Assembly: GCA_002423185.1 (NCBI GenBank) | Contig: DIUX01000006.1 | Span: 248,235 to 312,234, forward strand | Length of the DNA stretch: 64,000 nucleotides | From: Micavibrio sp. UBA6147 | GTDB lineage: Bacteria > Pseudomonadota > Alphaproteobacteria > Micavibrionales > UBA1664 | Reading direction: 5' to 3' | Part shown: positions 52,056 through 59,621 of the stretch, in pieces | Position numbering within the stretch: the stretch's first letter is position 1 | How the letters are laid out: each line of letters opens with the position of its first letter | The notes under the pieces: generated by a model | The model's input: the letters and a program-made list of their open reading frames with translations, nothing else | What the model was told of the DNA's origin: nothing | Databases searched by the model: none | Made by a program: the position numbers and the translations under genes

Positions 52056-53369
52056 TTATAGCACTTCTACGCCGGGGTCGAGAACTGCGTCTTCCAAATT
52101 CGCATCACCAAAGATGGTTCCATCGATTTTGGCGCCGGTGAGGTCGGCTTTGCGCAGGTCACAGCCGCTGAAATCCGCGTAGGATAAGTCGGCATTGGTG
52201 AGGCGGATGCCCGCCATGCGGGCGTTTTTCATGACGCTGTAGCGCAAGGATGCGCCGATCATGTTGACGGGTTGAACACGCTTAACACCGCCGACACTGA
52301 ACAACAGGGGCGAAAGATTCGCGCCGCTAAAGTCACAGCGCGACAGACGGGCGCCTTTGAAAGACGAGCCGCGCACATCGGCCTTCACAAACAGACAATC
52401 GCGGAAATCGCTCTCATCCAGCACCGCGCTTTGCATTTCGGTGGTAGAAAAATCCTGATTCAAGAAGTTAGCGCCCACAGCATGCATCGCGGTGAGTGAG
52501 AATTTTTTAAGGTCGTCAACGTCCCGAAGGTCAAAGCCGCTCAGATCCAGCTGTTTGCCCTCGCCGCCGCCCGTGGCAACCCAGACAGCATGTTCCTTCA
52601 GGAGCTGGTCAAGCGGTTTGCCGAGTTCGGAAATATCGGCGCCAGTGGCCTTTTCCGTGATGGCATTTTCAAAATCCGCGCCGGCCTTTTCAACCATCGC
52701 CATGACGGTTTTTTCCATGATCGAGTTGCGCAGATTGGCGCCGCGCAAATCGGTTCCGGTGAGGTCAGAGTGGCTGAGATTCGCGCCTTCAAGATTGGCG
52801 TTTTTAAGGTCGGCGCCTTGGATTGTCACGCTGCTCATATCCGCATCGGCGAAGTCGGCATTGGCGGCGCGGACTGCGGAGAGGTTGGTTTTCATCATCC
52901 GTGCGCCGGTAAAGACGGTGCGGGCGGTTTGTTCCTCGCCCCGCGCAGTGTGGCGGTCGGATAAGTGGCCTTTGACGCCGGCTCCCTTTTCCATGATGCG
53001 GCCTTCGCGAAGGTCGGCGGATTTAAGGTCGGCACCCGACAAATTCGCGCCCGCAACAAAGGCACCACGAAAATCGGCACGCACGAAACAGGCGTTTTCA
53101 AGGTTGGCGCGGCGCATGTCGCAAGCAAAAAATGTTGCGGAGGTAAAGGTTCCGCCCGACAAATTCGCCCCGATGAAGCATGAGCCCGTGAAGTCGGCAT
53201 GCGACAAGTCGCGTCCGGACATGCTTAGCCCCGAAAGGTTTTTGAATTTGATAATCGCTCTTGCGCCGCCGTTTTGTCCCTTCAGATAAACCTCATGCTT
53301 GCGCATGATCTCGTCCAGTTCTTGCTGGCTGAGATGGGACATCACGATATCATTACGACTTGAATTCAT
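52056..53369 (-). CDS. pentapeptide-repeat protein
   Basis: The 437-aa chain contains many A(D/N)LxX repeats forming a right-handed quadrilateral beta helix: FTGSCFIGANLSGGTFTSAT, NLENACFVRADFRGAFVAGA, DLKNANLEGANLSHSDLTGT and a second block (GSSFKGARLSRCDFSGANL, LTNADLSYADFSGCDLRKAD). Two non-repeat segments (about 130-160 and 240-290) interrupt it. No signal peptide is visible. The role of most such proteins is unknown; Qnr-type gyrase protection is one example but cannot be inferred. The start is uncertain: 53369 and 53342 are both ATG and neither has a clear ribosome site. Confidence 0.85.
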   Translation of the reverse strand: MNSSRNDIVMSHLSQQELDEIMRKHEVYLKGQNGGARAIIKFKNLSGLSMSGRDLSHADFTGSCFIGANLSGGTFTSATFFACDMRRANLENACFVRADFRGAFVAGANLSGADLKSADLREGRIMEKGAGVKGHLSDRHTARGEEQTARTVFTGARMMKTNLSAVRAANADFADADMSSVTIQGADLKNANLEGANLSHSDLTGTDLRGANLRNSIMEKTVMAMVEKAGADFENAITEKATGADISELGKPLDQLLKEHAVWVATGGGEGKQLDLSGFDLRDVDDLKKFSLTAMHAVGANFLNQDFSTTEMQSAVLDESDFRDCLFVKADVRGSSFKGARLSRCDFSGANLSPLLFSVGGVKRVQPVNMIGASLRYSVMKNARMAGIRLTNADLSYADFSGCDLRKADLTGAKIDGTIFGDANLEDAVLDPGVEVL

Positions 53370-53551
53370 TACGGGGCGTCTTTGTTGAAGAGTGTCTTTT
53401 TTCACGAATGAAATCAGACTATGTTGGACGATGATGACATGGAGTGATTAACAAAGTCTTATTTTGTAATAATTTCAGGGAATACGCAAGCCCCTTGAAA
53501 AGCCCGTCACAAGAGCGCCACACGCGCAAAACATCTGTGAAAAATGCGCTT

Positions 53552-55147
53552 TTAAGGCTTTGGCTTCGCGCCGGAACGCGCCAGAATATCCGCCGCCATG
53601 TCTTTGCCGAGCTGGACGCCCCATTGATCGAAGCTGTTTAAATTCCAAACCGCGCCCTGAACAAAGACTTTGTGCTCATACATCGCAACCAGCATCCCCA
53701 GCGCACGGGCATCAAGCCGCGGCAAGGAAAACACATGCGCCGGACGCCCACCGTCAAACACGCTGTGGCGGGCGACGAGGTCGAGCGCGGCACCGTCATA
53801 TTTCGGCGCCAGTTTGGCGCGGGCTTGGCCCAGTGTTTGGCCTTCGCTCAGGGCTTTGACCTGCGCCCGCAAATGGGCGTTCAAAACCTCGTGATGCGCG
53901 GCATCGGCACAAGGGGTGCGCAATTCGATGAAATCCGCGGGGATGATTTGTGTGCCTTGGTGGAGGAGCTGATAAAAGGCGTGCTGGCCATTCGTTCCGG
54001 CCTGACCGAAAATGACGGGCGCGGTGTGATAGTCAACCGCATGACCATCACGATCAACGGATTTACCGTTTGATTCCATCTCTAATTGCTGGAGATAGGC
54101 GGGCAGCAGGTTTAAACGCTGGGCATAGGGCAACACCGCCAAAGACGCGCAATCCAAAAAATTGCGATAAAATATACCGCTTAGGCCGACCAAAACGGGG
54201 ATGTTGCGGTCAAGCGGCGCAGTTTCGAAATGGCTGTCCATTGCCTGCGCTCCCGCGAGCAGTTCTTCAAACCCGTCATAGCCGATTCCGGCGCAAATGC
54301 TTAAGCCCACAGCCGACCACAGGCTGAACCGTCCGCCGACCCAATCCCAAAATCCGAACATGTTGGCGGGATCGATGCCAAAATCCTGAACCGCTTTGGC
54401 GTTGGTGCTCACCGCCACGAAATGTTTTGATACAGCCGCGGGGTCTTTGACGCCCGACAACAACCACGCCCGCGCCGAGGCCGCATTCATCATGGTTTCT
54501 TGGGTTGTGAACGTCTTTGACGTGACGATGAACAGGGTGGTTTCGGGGTTTAGCCCCTCCAGCGTGTCCGATAAATGCGCCCCGTCAACATTCGATACGA
54601 AATGCACGCGCGGCCCCGCGGTTTTTGCCCCGCCCGTCTTTGCGTTATGCTTCAAGGCTTCGTAGATCATATAGGGGCCAAGGTCAGAGCCGCCAATGCC
54701 GATATTCACAACATCGGTGATGGGCTTGCCGGTATGTCCAGTCCATGTGCCGCCGCGCAAGGCGTTCGCGAAAACCTCCATCCGCGCCAAAACGGCGTGA
54801 ATATCCGGCATAACGGGTTGCCCCGCAACAGCAAATCCCGCCTTTGGACGCGCCCGCAGCGCCGTATGCAGCACGGCGCGGTTTTCGGTGTTATTGATGG
54901 GGTCGCCTGCGAACATCTTGCTGCGCTTGGCTTCCAGCCCCGTAGCGCGGGCAAGGTCGAGCAATAAATCGCGCGTTTTGGGGGTCATTAAACCGCGCGT
55001 AAAATCCGCCACAAACCCATCCAGATCAACAACCAAGGATTGGTCGTCACGATGCGATGATTGCGCGGCCTTGAGCCCCGATTGACGCAAGGATGCGGCG
55101 TGATCGGCCAAAGCCTTCCATTGTTGTGTCGATGTCAGTGCGCTCAT
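53552..55147 (-). CDS. pgi: glucose-6-phosphate isomerase
   Basis: The 531-aa enzyme interconverts glucose-6-P and fructose-6-P. Key motifs: NIGIGGSDLGPYMIYEALK, FIVTSKTFTTQETMMNA (phosphate loop), FWDWVGGRFSLWSAVGLSIC (PGI signature 1), LPAYLQQLEMESNGKSVDRD, and SFDQWGVQLGKDMAADIL at the end (signature 2 with the C-terminal Lys). Length matches bacterial Pgi. No other glycolytic gene adjoins. It lies 35 bp downstream of the M16 gene on the same strand. Confidence 0.96.
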   Translation of the reverse strand: MSALTSTQQWKALADHAASLRQSGLKAAQSSHRDDQSLVVDLDGFVADFTRGLMTPKTRDLLLDLARATGLEAKRSKMFAGDPINNTENRAVLHTALRARPKAGFAVAGQPVMPDIHAVLARMEVFANALRGGTWTGHTGKPITDVVNIGIGGSDLGPYMIYEALKHNAKTGGAKTAGPRVHFVSNVDGAHLSDTLEGLNPETTLFIVTSKTFTTQETMMNAASARAWLLSGVKDPAAVSKHFVAVSTNAKAVQDFGIDPANMFGFWDWVGGRFSLWSAVGLSICAGIGYDGFEELLAGAQAMDSHFETAPLDRNIPVLVGLSGIFYRNFLDCASLAVLPYAQRLNLLPAYLQQLEMESNGKSVDRDGHAVDYHTAPVIFGQAGTNGQHAFYQLLHQGTQIIPADFIELRTPCADAAHHEVLNAHLRAQVKALSEGQTLGQARAKLAPKYDGAALDLVARHSVFDGGRPAHVFSLPRLDARALGMLVAMYEHKVFVQGAVWNLNSFDQWGVQLGKDMAADILARSGAKPKP

Positions 55148-55182
55148 ATCGTTTTTATGTCCGTGCTGTGTGTATTTGGGTT

Positions 55183-56622
55183 TTATTCCGCGTTGGGGAG
55201 GGTTGTGACTTGCTCGACCGGTGCGCCGGACTCTGCGCCCAGATCGGGCTTCAAGCCAACATAGATTTCGATCGGAGCCTTGCCGTCAAAGACGCGGCGG
55301 GCGACATTTTGAATGGCTTCCGCCGTGACGCCGTTGACGCGAGCCTTGAACCCATCAAGATAGTCCATCGGGCGGTCATTATATTGCAACCCCGACACGG
55401 CACCAACAATAGAGCCGGTACTGGTGAGCCCCAAAACCATGCTGCCTGTCAGGTAGCTCTTGGCATCGGCGAGTTCCTGCGCGCCGACCGGTTCATCGAC
55501 CATGCGGCGGATTTCGGCGAGGATCAGCGCGCGCATCTGGGCGATGTTTTCATGCGCGGTGGATGTATCGATATGCAGACGGTCGGCCTTGTCATTGGTC
55601 ATCATGCCGGAATACACGCCGTAAGTGAGGCCGCGTTTTTCACGGATTTCGGTCATCAGGCGCGATGAAAAACCGCCGCCGCCCAAGATATATTCCATCA
55701 CAGCATAAGCGGGATAATCGGGGTCGTGACTGTCGATTCCGTCCCAGACATAGCGCAAATAGGTTTGCGGAATATCTTTTTCGAAGTAAATTTTTGGCGG
55801 CGCGGCGGGAAATTCAGGCGCCTTGATCGATTCTTGCGGCGCAGGTGCTGCGGCGGGAAGAGTGCCGAACATCTTATCGAGCAACGATTTAAGGTCTTGC
55901 GCCGTAATGTCGCCAACGACCGAAACTTCGAGAGTTTCACGATTGAAATATTGCGTCATAAAGTTGCGCAAATCATCCGGATTCATGGCAGTGAGCGTTG
56001 CCATCGTGCCGCCGCTGTTGAGCGCGTAATAATGGTCGGGATAGGAATAAACATTGGTCAAACGCGCCCGCGTCCAGCCCGGATCGCCCAAGGAACGACG
56101 CAATCGAGTGATGTGCGAACGGCGCATCCGCTCCATCGGCTCCGCATCAAAGCGGGGCTTGGTGAGGGCAAGGCCGAGAAGCTCCGCCGCCTTATCCTTA
56201 TATTTCGACAAGACATAGAGCGAGCCGCCAAAGGCATCGCGCCCGCCGTTGAAGCTCATGCTGATGTTATAATCCTCCAGCATTTTTTGGAAATCTTGCG
56301 ATGGGTAATCGCCCGCGCCTTCATCCAGCATGGAGGACAGAAAACTGGTGATGCCCTGTTTTTCCGCGCTGTAAAGCGGGGTGTCGGGGTGGAACCAGAA
56401 GTCAATCGAGATGACGGGGGCGCTGTGATCCTCCACCAGCCATGCGGTGATGCCGAGGTCGCTCTTAACTTCCTGAATATCCAGAATTTTTTTGGTGCCC
56501 GTTTCAACCTCAGCGAAGGATTGCCCCGCAAAGATCACGATCAAGGCGAAGGTCAGAATGACGAGGGCGACCCGCGCCCCGATCCATTGGGCGGTGGATG
56601 TTGCTTTTGACAGATCGGGCAT
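55183..56622 (-). CDS. M16-family protein lacking the zinc-site HxxEH
   Basis: The 479-aa chain has an N-terminal membrane/signal segment (about 16-35, VALVILTFALIVIFAGQSFA), then two M16 domains. The position of HxxEH reads SFLSSMLDEG (no His), so the zinc site is absent, while the later EIREKRGLTYGVYSG motif (substrate-contact R/Y) is kept. This is the pattern of the non-catalytic partner in two-gene M16 pairs, such as the alpha-subunit-like members of processing-peptidase heterodimers. It overlaps the preceding catalytic M16 gene by one base (TAATG), so a periplasmic heterodimer is likely. Confidence 0.88.
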   Translation of the reverse strand: MPDLSKATSTAQWIGARVALVILTFALIVIFAGQSFAEVETGTKKILDIQEVKSDLGITAWLVEDHSAPVISIDFWFHPDTPLYSAEKQGITSFLSSMLDEGAGDYPSQDFQKMLEDYNISMSFNGGRDAFGGSLYVLSKYKDKAAELLGLALTKPRFDAEPMERMRRSHITRLRRSLGDPGWTRARLTNVYSYPDHYYALNSGGTMATLTAMNPDDLRNFMTQYFNRETLEVSVVGDITAQDLKSLLDKMFGTLPAAAPAPQESIKAPEFPAAPPKIYFEKDIPQTYLRYVWDGIDSHDPDYPAYAVMEYILGGGGFSSRLMTEIREKRGLTYGVYSGMMTNDKADRLHIDTSTAHENIAQMRALILAEIRRMVDEPVGAQELADAKSYLTGSMVLGLTSTGSIVGAVSGLQYNDRPMDYLDGFKARVNGVTAEAIQNVARRVFDGKAPIEIYVGLKPDLGAESGAPVEQVTTLPNAE

Positions 56623-58274
56623 TATTCTTGCTCCCCTTCTTGCGGCGTTTGCGGGGCATCTTCAGGCAATAAATAGCCATAGACCGAACGTTCCCAGATC
56701 GGGCTGTCGTCAAGGGCGAAAAGCTCCGCCGCCTTGGCATTGACGTCTTCGAGCGTCACCAGCGCCAAAAAATGCGGCCAGTATTCAATCAAATCCGGTT
56801 CAACACCGATAATCATCGACCGCCCGAACGCCATGGCCGGCCCCGTGACAGTGTCCAGTTCAAAAGCCTGTGCATCGATCATGCGGGTTTTGGCGCGTTC
56901 CAATTCCTCCGCCGTGAAGCCTTCCTTCGCGGCTTTGGTCAATTCGGTTTTGATGGCGTTTTCGAGCGTTTCGAAGGTCACGCCGTCCACCGGTGTGCCG
57001 CCATAGGCGATGGTTCCCTCGTTCACGGCATAGGGGTTGTGCGATACGGACACGCCAATCGCCAATTTTTGATCAACGATGATGGATTTGTACAGGCGGC
57101 TGGTCATCCCGCCATCCATGATCGTGCCGACAAGGCTTGAAACAATCGCGCCATAGGGGTCGGCGGTCATGTTCGGCACCAAGGCCATGCGATAGAACGA
57201 GCGTTGCCGCACCAGCTTGTCACGCATGGTGATGGATTTTTCGGTGTCAAAAGTCGCCACGGGCGGGCGTTTGCGCTCCGGCACGTCAAAGGCAGGAACG
57301 GCGCCATAGATACGCTCTGCCATGTCCTTGAACGCGGCAACATCAACATCGCCAGCCACCACCAACATCGCGTTTGACGGGCTGTACCAACGGTCATAAA
57401 ACGCCTTGATTGCCGGCCAGTCCAGCGCCTCAACCTCGTTCATCCAGCCAATAATCGGGCGGCCATAGGGATGGTTCACGAACAGCGCCTGACGCACTTG
57501 TTCGGACAGGCGCGATGACGGGTCGTTGTCCAAGGTCTGGCGGCGTTCCTCCAGCACCACATTGCGTTCGGTGAGGAAATGGTCGTGCGGCGGGTTTGCG
57601 CCGCGAATACGGTCGGCCTCCATCACCATCGCGCTTTCCAAATGTTCGGACGGGATGGTCTGGAAAAACGCGGTGTAATCCCATGATGTGAAGGCATTAT
57701 CGCGCCCGCCCATCACCTTCACCCGCCGCGAGAACTCGCCGGGAGCAACGTTGGTAGAACCCTTGAACAATAAATGTTCAAGAAAATGCGCCGTGCCGGA
57801 AATGCCGAACGGTTCATCCGCCCCGCCGGTTTTGTACCACACCATATGCGTCACGACAGGGGCGCGGTGATTCGGCACGACAACGACCTGCATCCCGTTG
57901 GACAGGGTGAAATGTTGCGCGTTATAGAACGGCTTATGCGCGGCTTTGATTTTAACGAGCGCTTCGTCATAGGCTTTGCGGGGGTTTTGTGCGGCTGGTT
58001 CGCCTTGCTTGGCGAGAACGTCTTCGATGGTGACTTGTTCGGGGGGTTGTTGCGCCGAGTCGGGCGCGGGGGCAAGCGGCGCGACCATATCCGCGTCTTG
58101 CGCCCACGCAGGGGTAAAGACGGGTGCAAAGACGGGGGCGGGCATAGCCCATACGGACAGGCCAATGACGCAAAGGGCGGTGGCGGTGCGTAAAGCCGCG
58201 CCCAAAGCCGCCACACGGTTTTTCCGATAGCCGCCCGTTCCCGAAACTTGCGCCGGAGTTTGCGGATTATTCAT
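56622..58274 (-). CDS. M16-family zinc metallopeptidase (catalytic)
   Basis: The 550-aa protein starts MNNPQTPAQVSGTGGYRKNR at 58274, overlapping the lipoprotein stop by eight bases (ATGAATAA). A signal-anchor (about 28-55) ends at APVFTPAWAQ. The catalytic motif GTAHFLEHLLFKGS is the inverted zinc site HxxEH, and YDRWYSPSNAMLVVAGDVD is the family hallmark. It probably degrades or processes peptides in the periplasm, using the downstream M16 gene product as partner. Extension to 58436 would lie within the lipoprotein gene and is rejected. Confidence 0.9.
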   Translation of the reverse strand: MNNPQTPAQVSGTGGYRKNRVAALGAALRTATALCVIGLSVWAMPAPVFAPVFTPAWAQDADMVAPLAPAPDSAQQPPEQVTIEDVLAKQGEPAAQNPRKAYDEALVKIKAAHKPFYNAQHFTLSNGMQVVVVPNHRAPVVTHMVWYKTGGADEPFGISGTAHFLEHLLFKGSTNVAPGEFSRRVKVMGGRDNAFTSWDYTAFFQTIPSEHLESAMVMEADRIRGANPPHDHFLTERNVVLEERRQTLDNDPSSRLSEQVRQALFVNHPYGRPIIGWMNEVEALDWPAIKAFYDRWYSPSNAMLVVAGDVDVAAFKDMAERIYGAVPAFDVPERKRPPVATFDTEKSITMRDKLVRQRSFYRMALVPNMTADPYGAIVSSLVGTIMDGGMTSRLYKSIIVDQKLAIGVSVSHNPYAVNEGTIAYGGTPVDGVTFETLENAIKTELTKAAKEGFTAEELERAKTRMIDAQAFELDTVTGPAMAFGRSMIIGVEPDLIEYWPHFLALVTLEDVNAKAAELFALDDSPIWERSVYGYLLPEDAPQTPQEGEQE

Positions 58275-58833
58275 CCGCTGCTGCACCGGAGTCTGTGCCA
58301 GAATTGGTGGCTGGGGCTGTGCCGGATGTTGAGCCTTTTTGAAGCTCGGCTTTCGGGTCGATAACATCGCCCCTTGGGCCATCACCTTTGTTCCAGAACA
58401 AGAGTTTTTCAGCCACTGGGCGTTTGTCTTCGACATCGGCTTTGCTTTCCTCTCTCAAGGTTTCACGGATGGAGCCATCCGCCTCGTTGACGCCAAGCTG
58501 GTTCAAAAAGTCCGGTGATGCCGACCCCTTAGCCGCAGACTGGTTGACATCCTCAACACCGAACAAGGTTTGTTTGGCTTGGTCAACCGTGGTTTGCTCC
58601 ATCGGGCGCTGCATCCCAGGACGCGGAGGGCGCAGGGTGTAATCAGGCGGCACAGACAACGGCGCACGCGTGACTACGGCAAATTCATCCGGCGCCGTTT
58701 TGGTCAGGCCGAGTTGTTTTTTGGTTTCTTCGCCGCATCCCGCGAGCAAAACCGAAACCGCGCAAACCGTCAAAAGCCCACCTCCCATGCGACCGGAATA
58801 TGCGGCGGGGGTGTTTTTACACTTTTTTGTCAT
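58267..58833 (-). CDS. DUF3035 outer-membrane lipoprotein (BamF-like)
   Basis: The 188-aa product starts MTKKCKNTPAAYSGRMGGGL, with a signal ending in the lipobox LLAGC. The next region APDEFAVVTRAPLSVPPDYT, LRPPRPG matches DUF3035, described in Caulobacter as the Bam-complex subunit BamF; the assignment is from motif memory. AAGGA lies five bases from the ATG at 58833, which is preferred to two upstream ATGs. The last 60 residues are Lys/Ser/Ala-rich. The gene lies between lspA, whose product matures lipoproteins, and the M16 pair, the usual alphaproteobacterial order. Confidence 0.82.
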   Translation of the reverse strand: MTKKCKNTPAAYSGRMGGGLLTVCAVSVLLAGCGEETKKQLGLTKTAPDEFAVVTRAPLSVPPDYTLRPPRPGMQRPMEQTTVDQAKQTLFGVEDVNQSAAKGSASPDFLNQLGVNEADGSIRETLREESKADVEDKRPVAEKLLFWNKGDGPRGDVIDPKAELQKGSTSGTAPATNSGTDSGAAADE

Positions 58834-58910
58834 GGCTTCCTTCATATTTTGTATCAAATCGTTTTACGCCTTTATCTTTGAGGACGTTTGTGTCTTTTGC
58901 TGGGCAAACA

Positions 58911-59576
58911 TCACATATCCGATTTTTCATCGTCATGGCGTTTGTCCGCACCGCTCCAAAATAGACCAAAGACAATCAAAATGGCAATCCCGATTGTGAT
59001 GGCGGCATCGGCAACGTTGAAAACAGGGAAATGATAGCCAAAGGCGTGAACATCAATAAAATCCGCCACAGCCCCGAACCGCAACCGATCCAGAACATTG
59101 CCCAGCGCACCGCCGATGACCATGCCCATGGAGATGATCTCGATTTTGCGCGTCGTGCGCAGCATCATAAAAACCATCGCGGCGCAAATCACCAAAGACA
59201 TCACAACCAAGGCATATCGCCCCATCGCACTGTCCGCCGCCAACATGCCGAAACTCACCCCTTGGTTCCACACCATGGTCAGGTTGAAAAACGGCAGGAT
59301 TTCCATGCTGTAGAACGGCAAGCGGTCGGGTGCAGCGGCGAGCCATTGCGTAAACGACAACGGCGCCGCAAACGGCAAGGTGACGTTCAGCGCATCAAGC
59401 GCCGGACGGAACACATGCTCCAGCACCGCCCATTTCAAGATCTGATCCACCACCAAAATCACGATTGCCAAGACGAACCCCGCAATCACCCATGATTTGC
59501 AGCACGCGGGCTTGTCGCCCTCAACATGAAGCGCTGGCGTGACGTCAGGTTGAACAGCATCGGTCGAGTCGGTCAT
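58911..59576 (-). CDS. lspA: lipoprotein signal peptidase (signal peptidase II)
   Basis: The 221-aa membrane protease cleaves prolipoprotein signal peptides after lipidation. Four membrane segments frame the catalytic Asp motifs: LGNVLDRLRFGAVADFIDV (the NxxDR and ADFI region, with both catalytic Asp residues) and VFNVADAAITIGIAILI. An N-terminal extension of about 30 residues with CCK is longer than in E. coli (164 aa). The pairing with ileS upstream is ancient. Confidence 0.92.
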   Translation of the reverse strand: MTDSTDAVQPDVTPALHVEGDKPACCKSWVIAGFVLAIVILVVDQILKWAVLEHVFRPALDALNVTLPFAAPLSFTQWLAAAPDRLPFYSMEILPFFNLTMVWNQGVSFGMLAADSAMGRYALVVMSLVICAAMVFMMLRTTRKIEIISMGMVIGGALGNVLDRLRFGAVADFIDVHAFGYHFPVFNVADAAITIGIAILIVFGLFWSGADKRHDDEKSDM

Positions 59577-59621
59577 CTTTGCATCCTGCTGGAGTTTTGT
59601 TGGGTCATCAAGACCGTCGCG

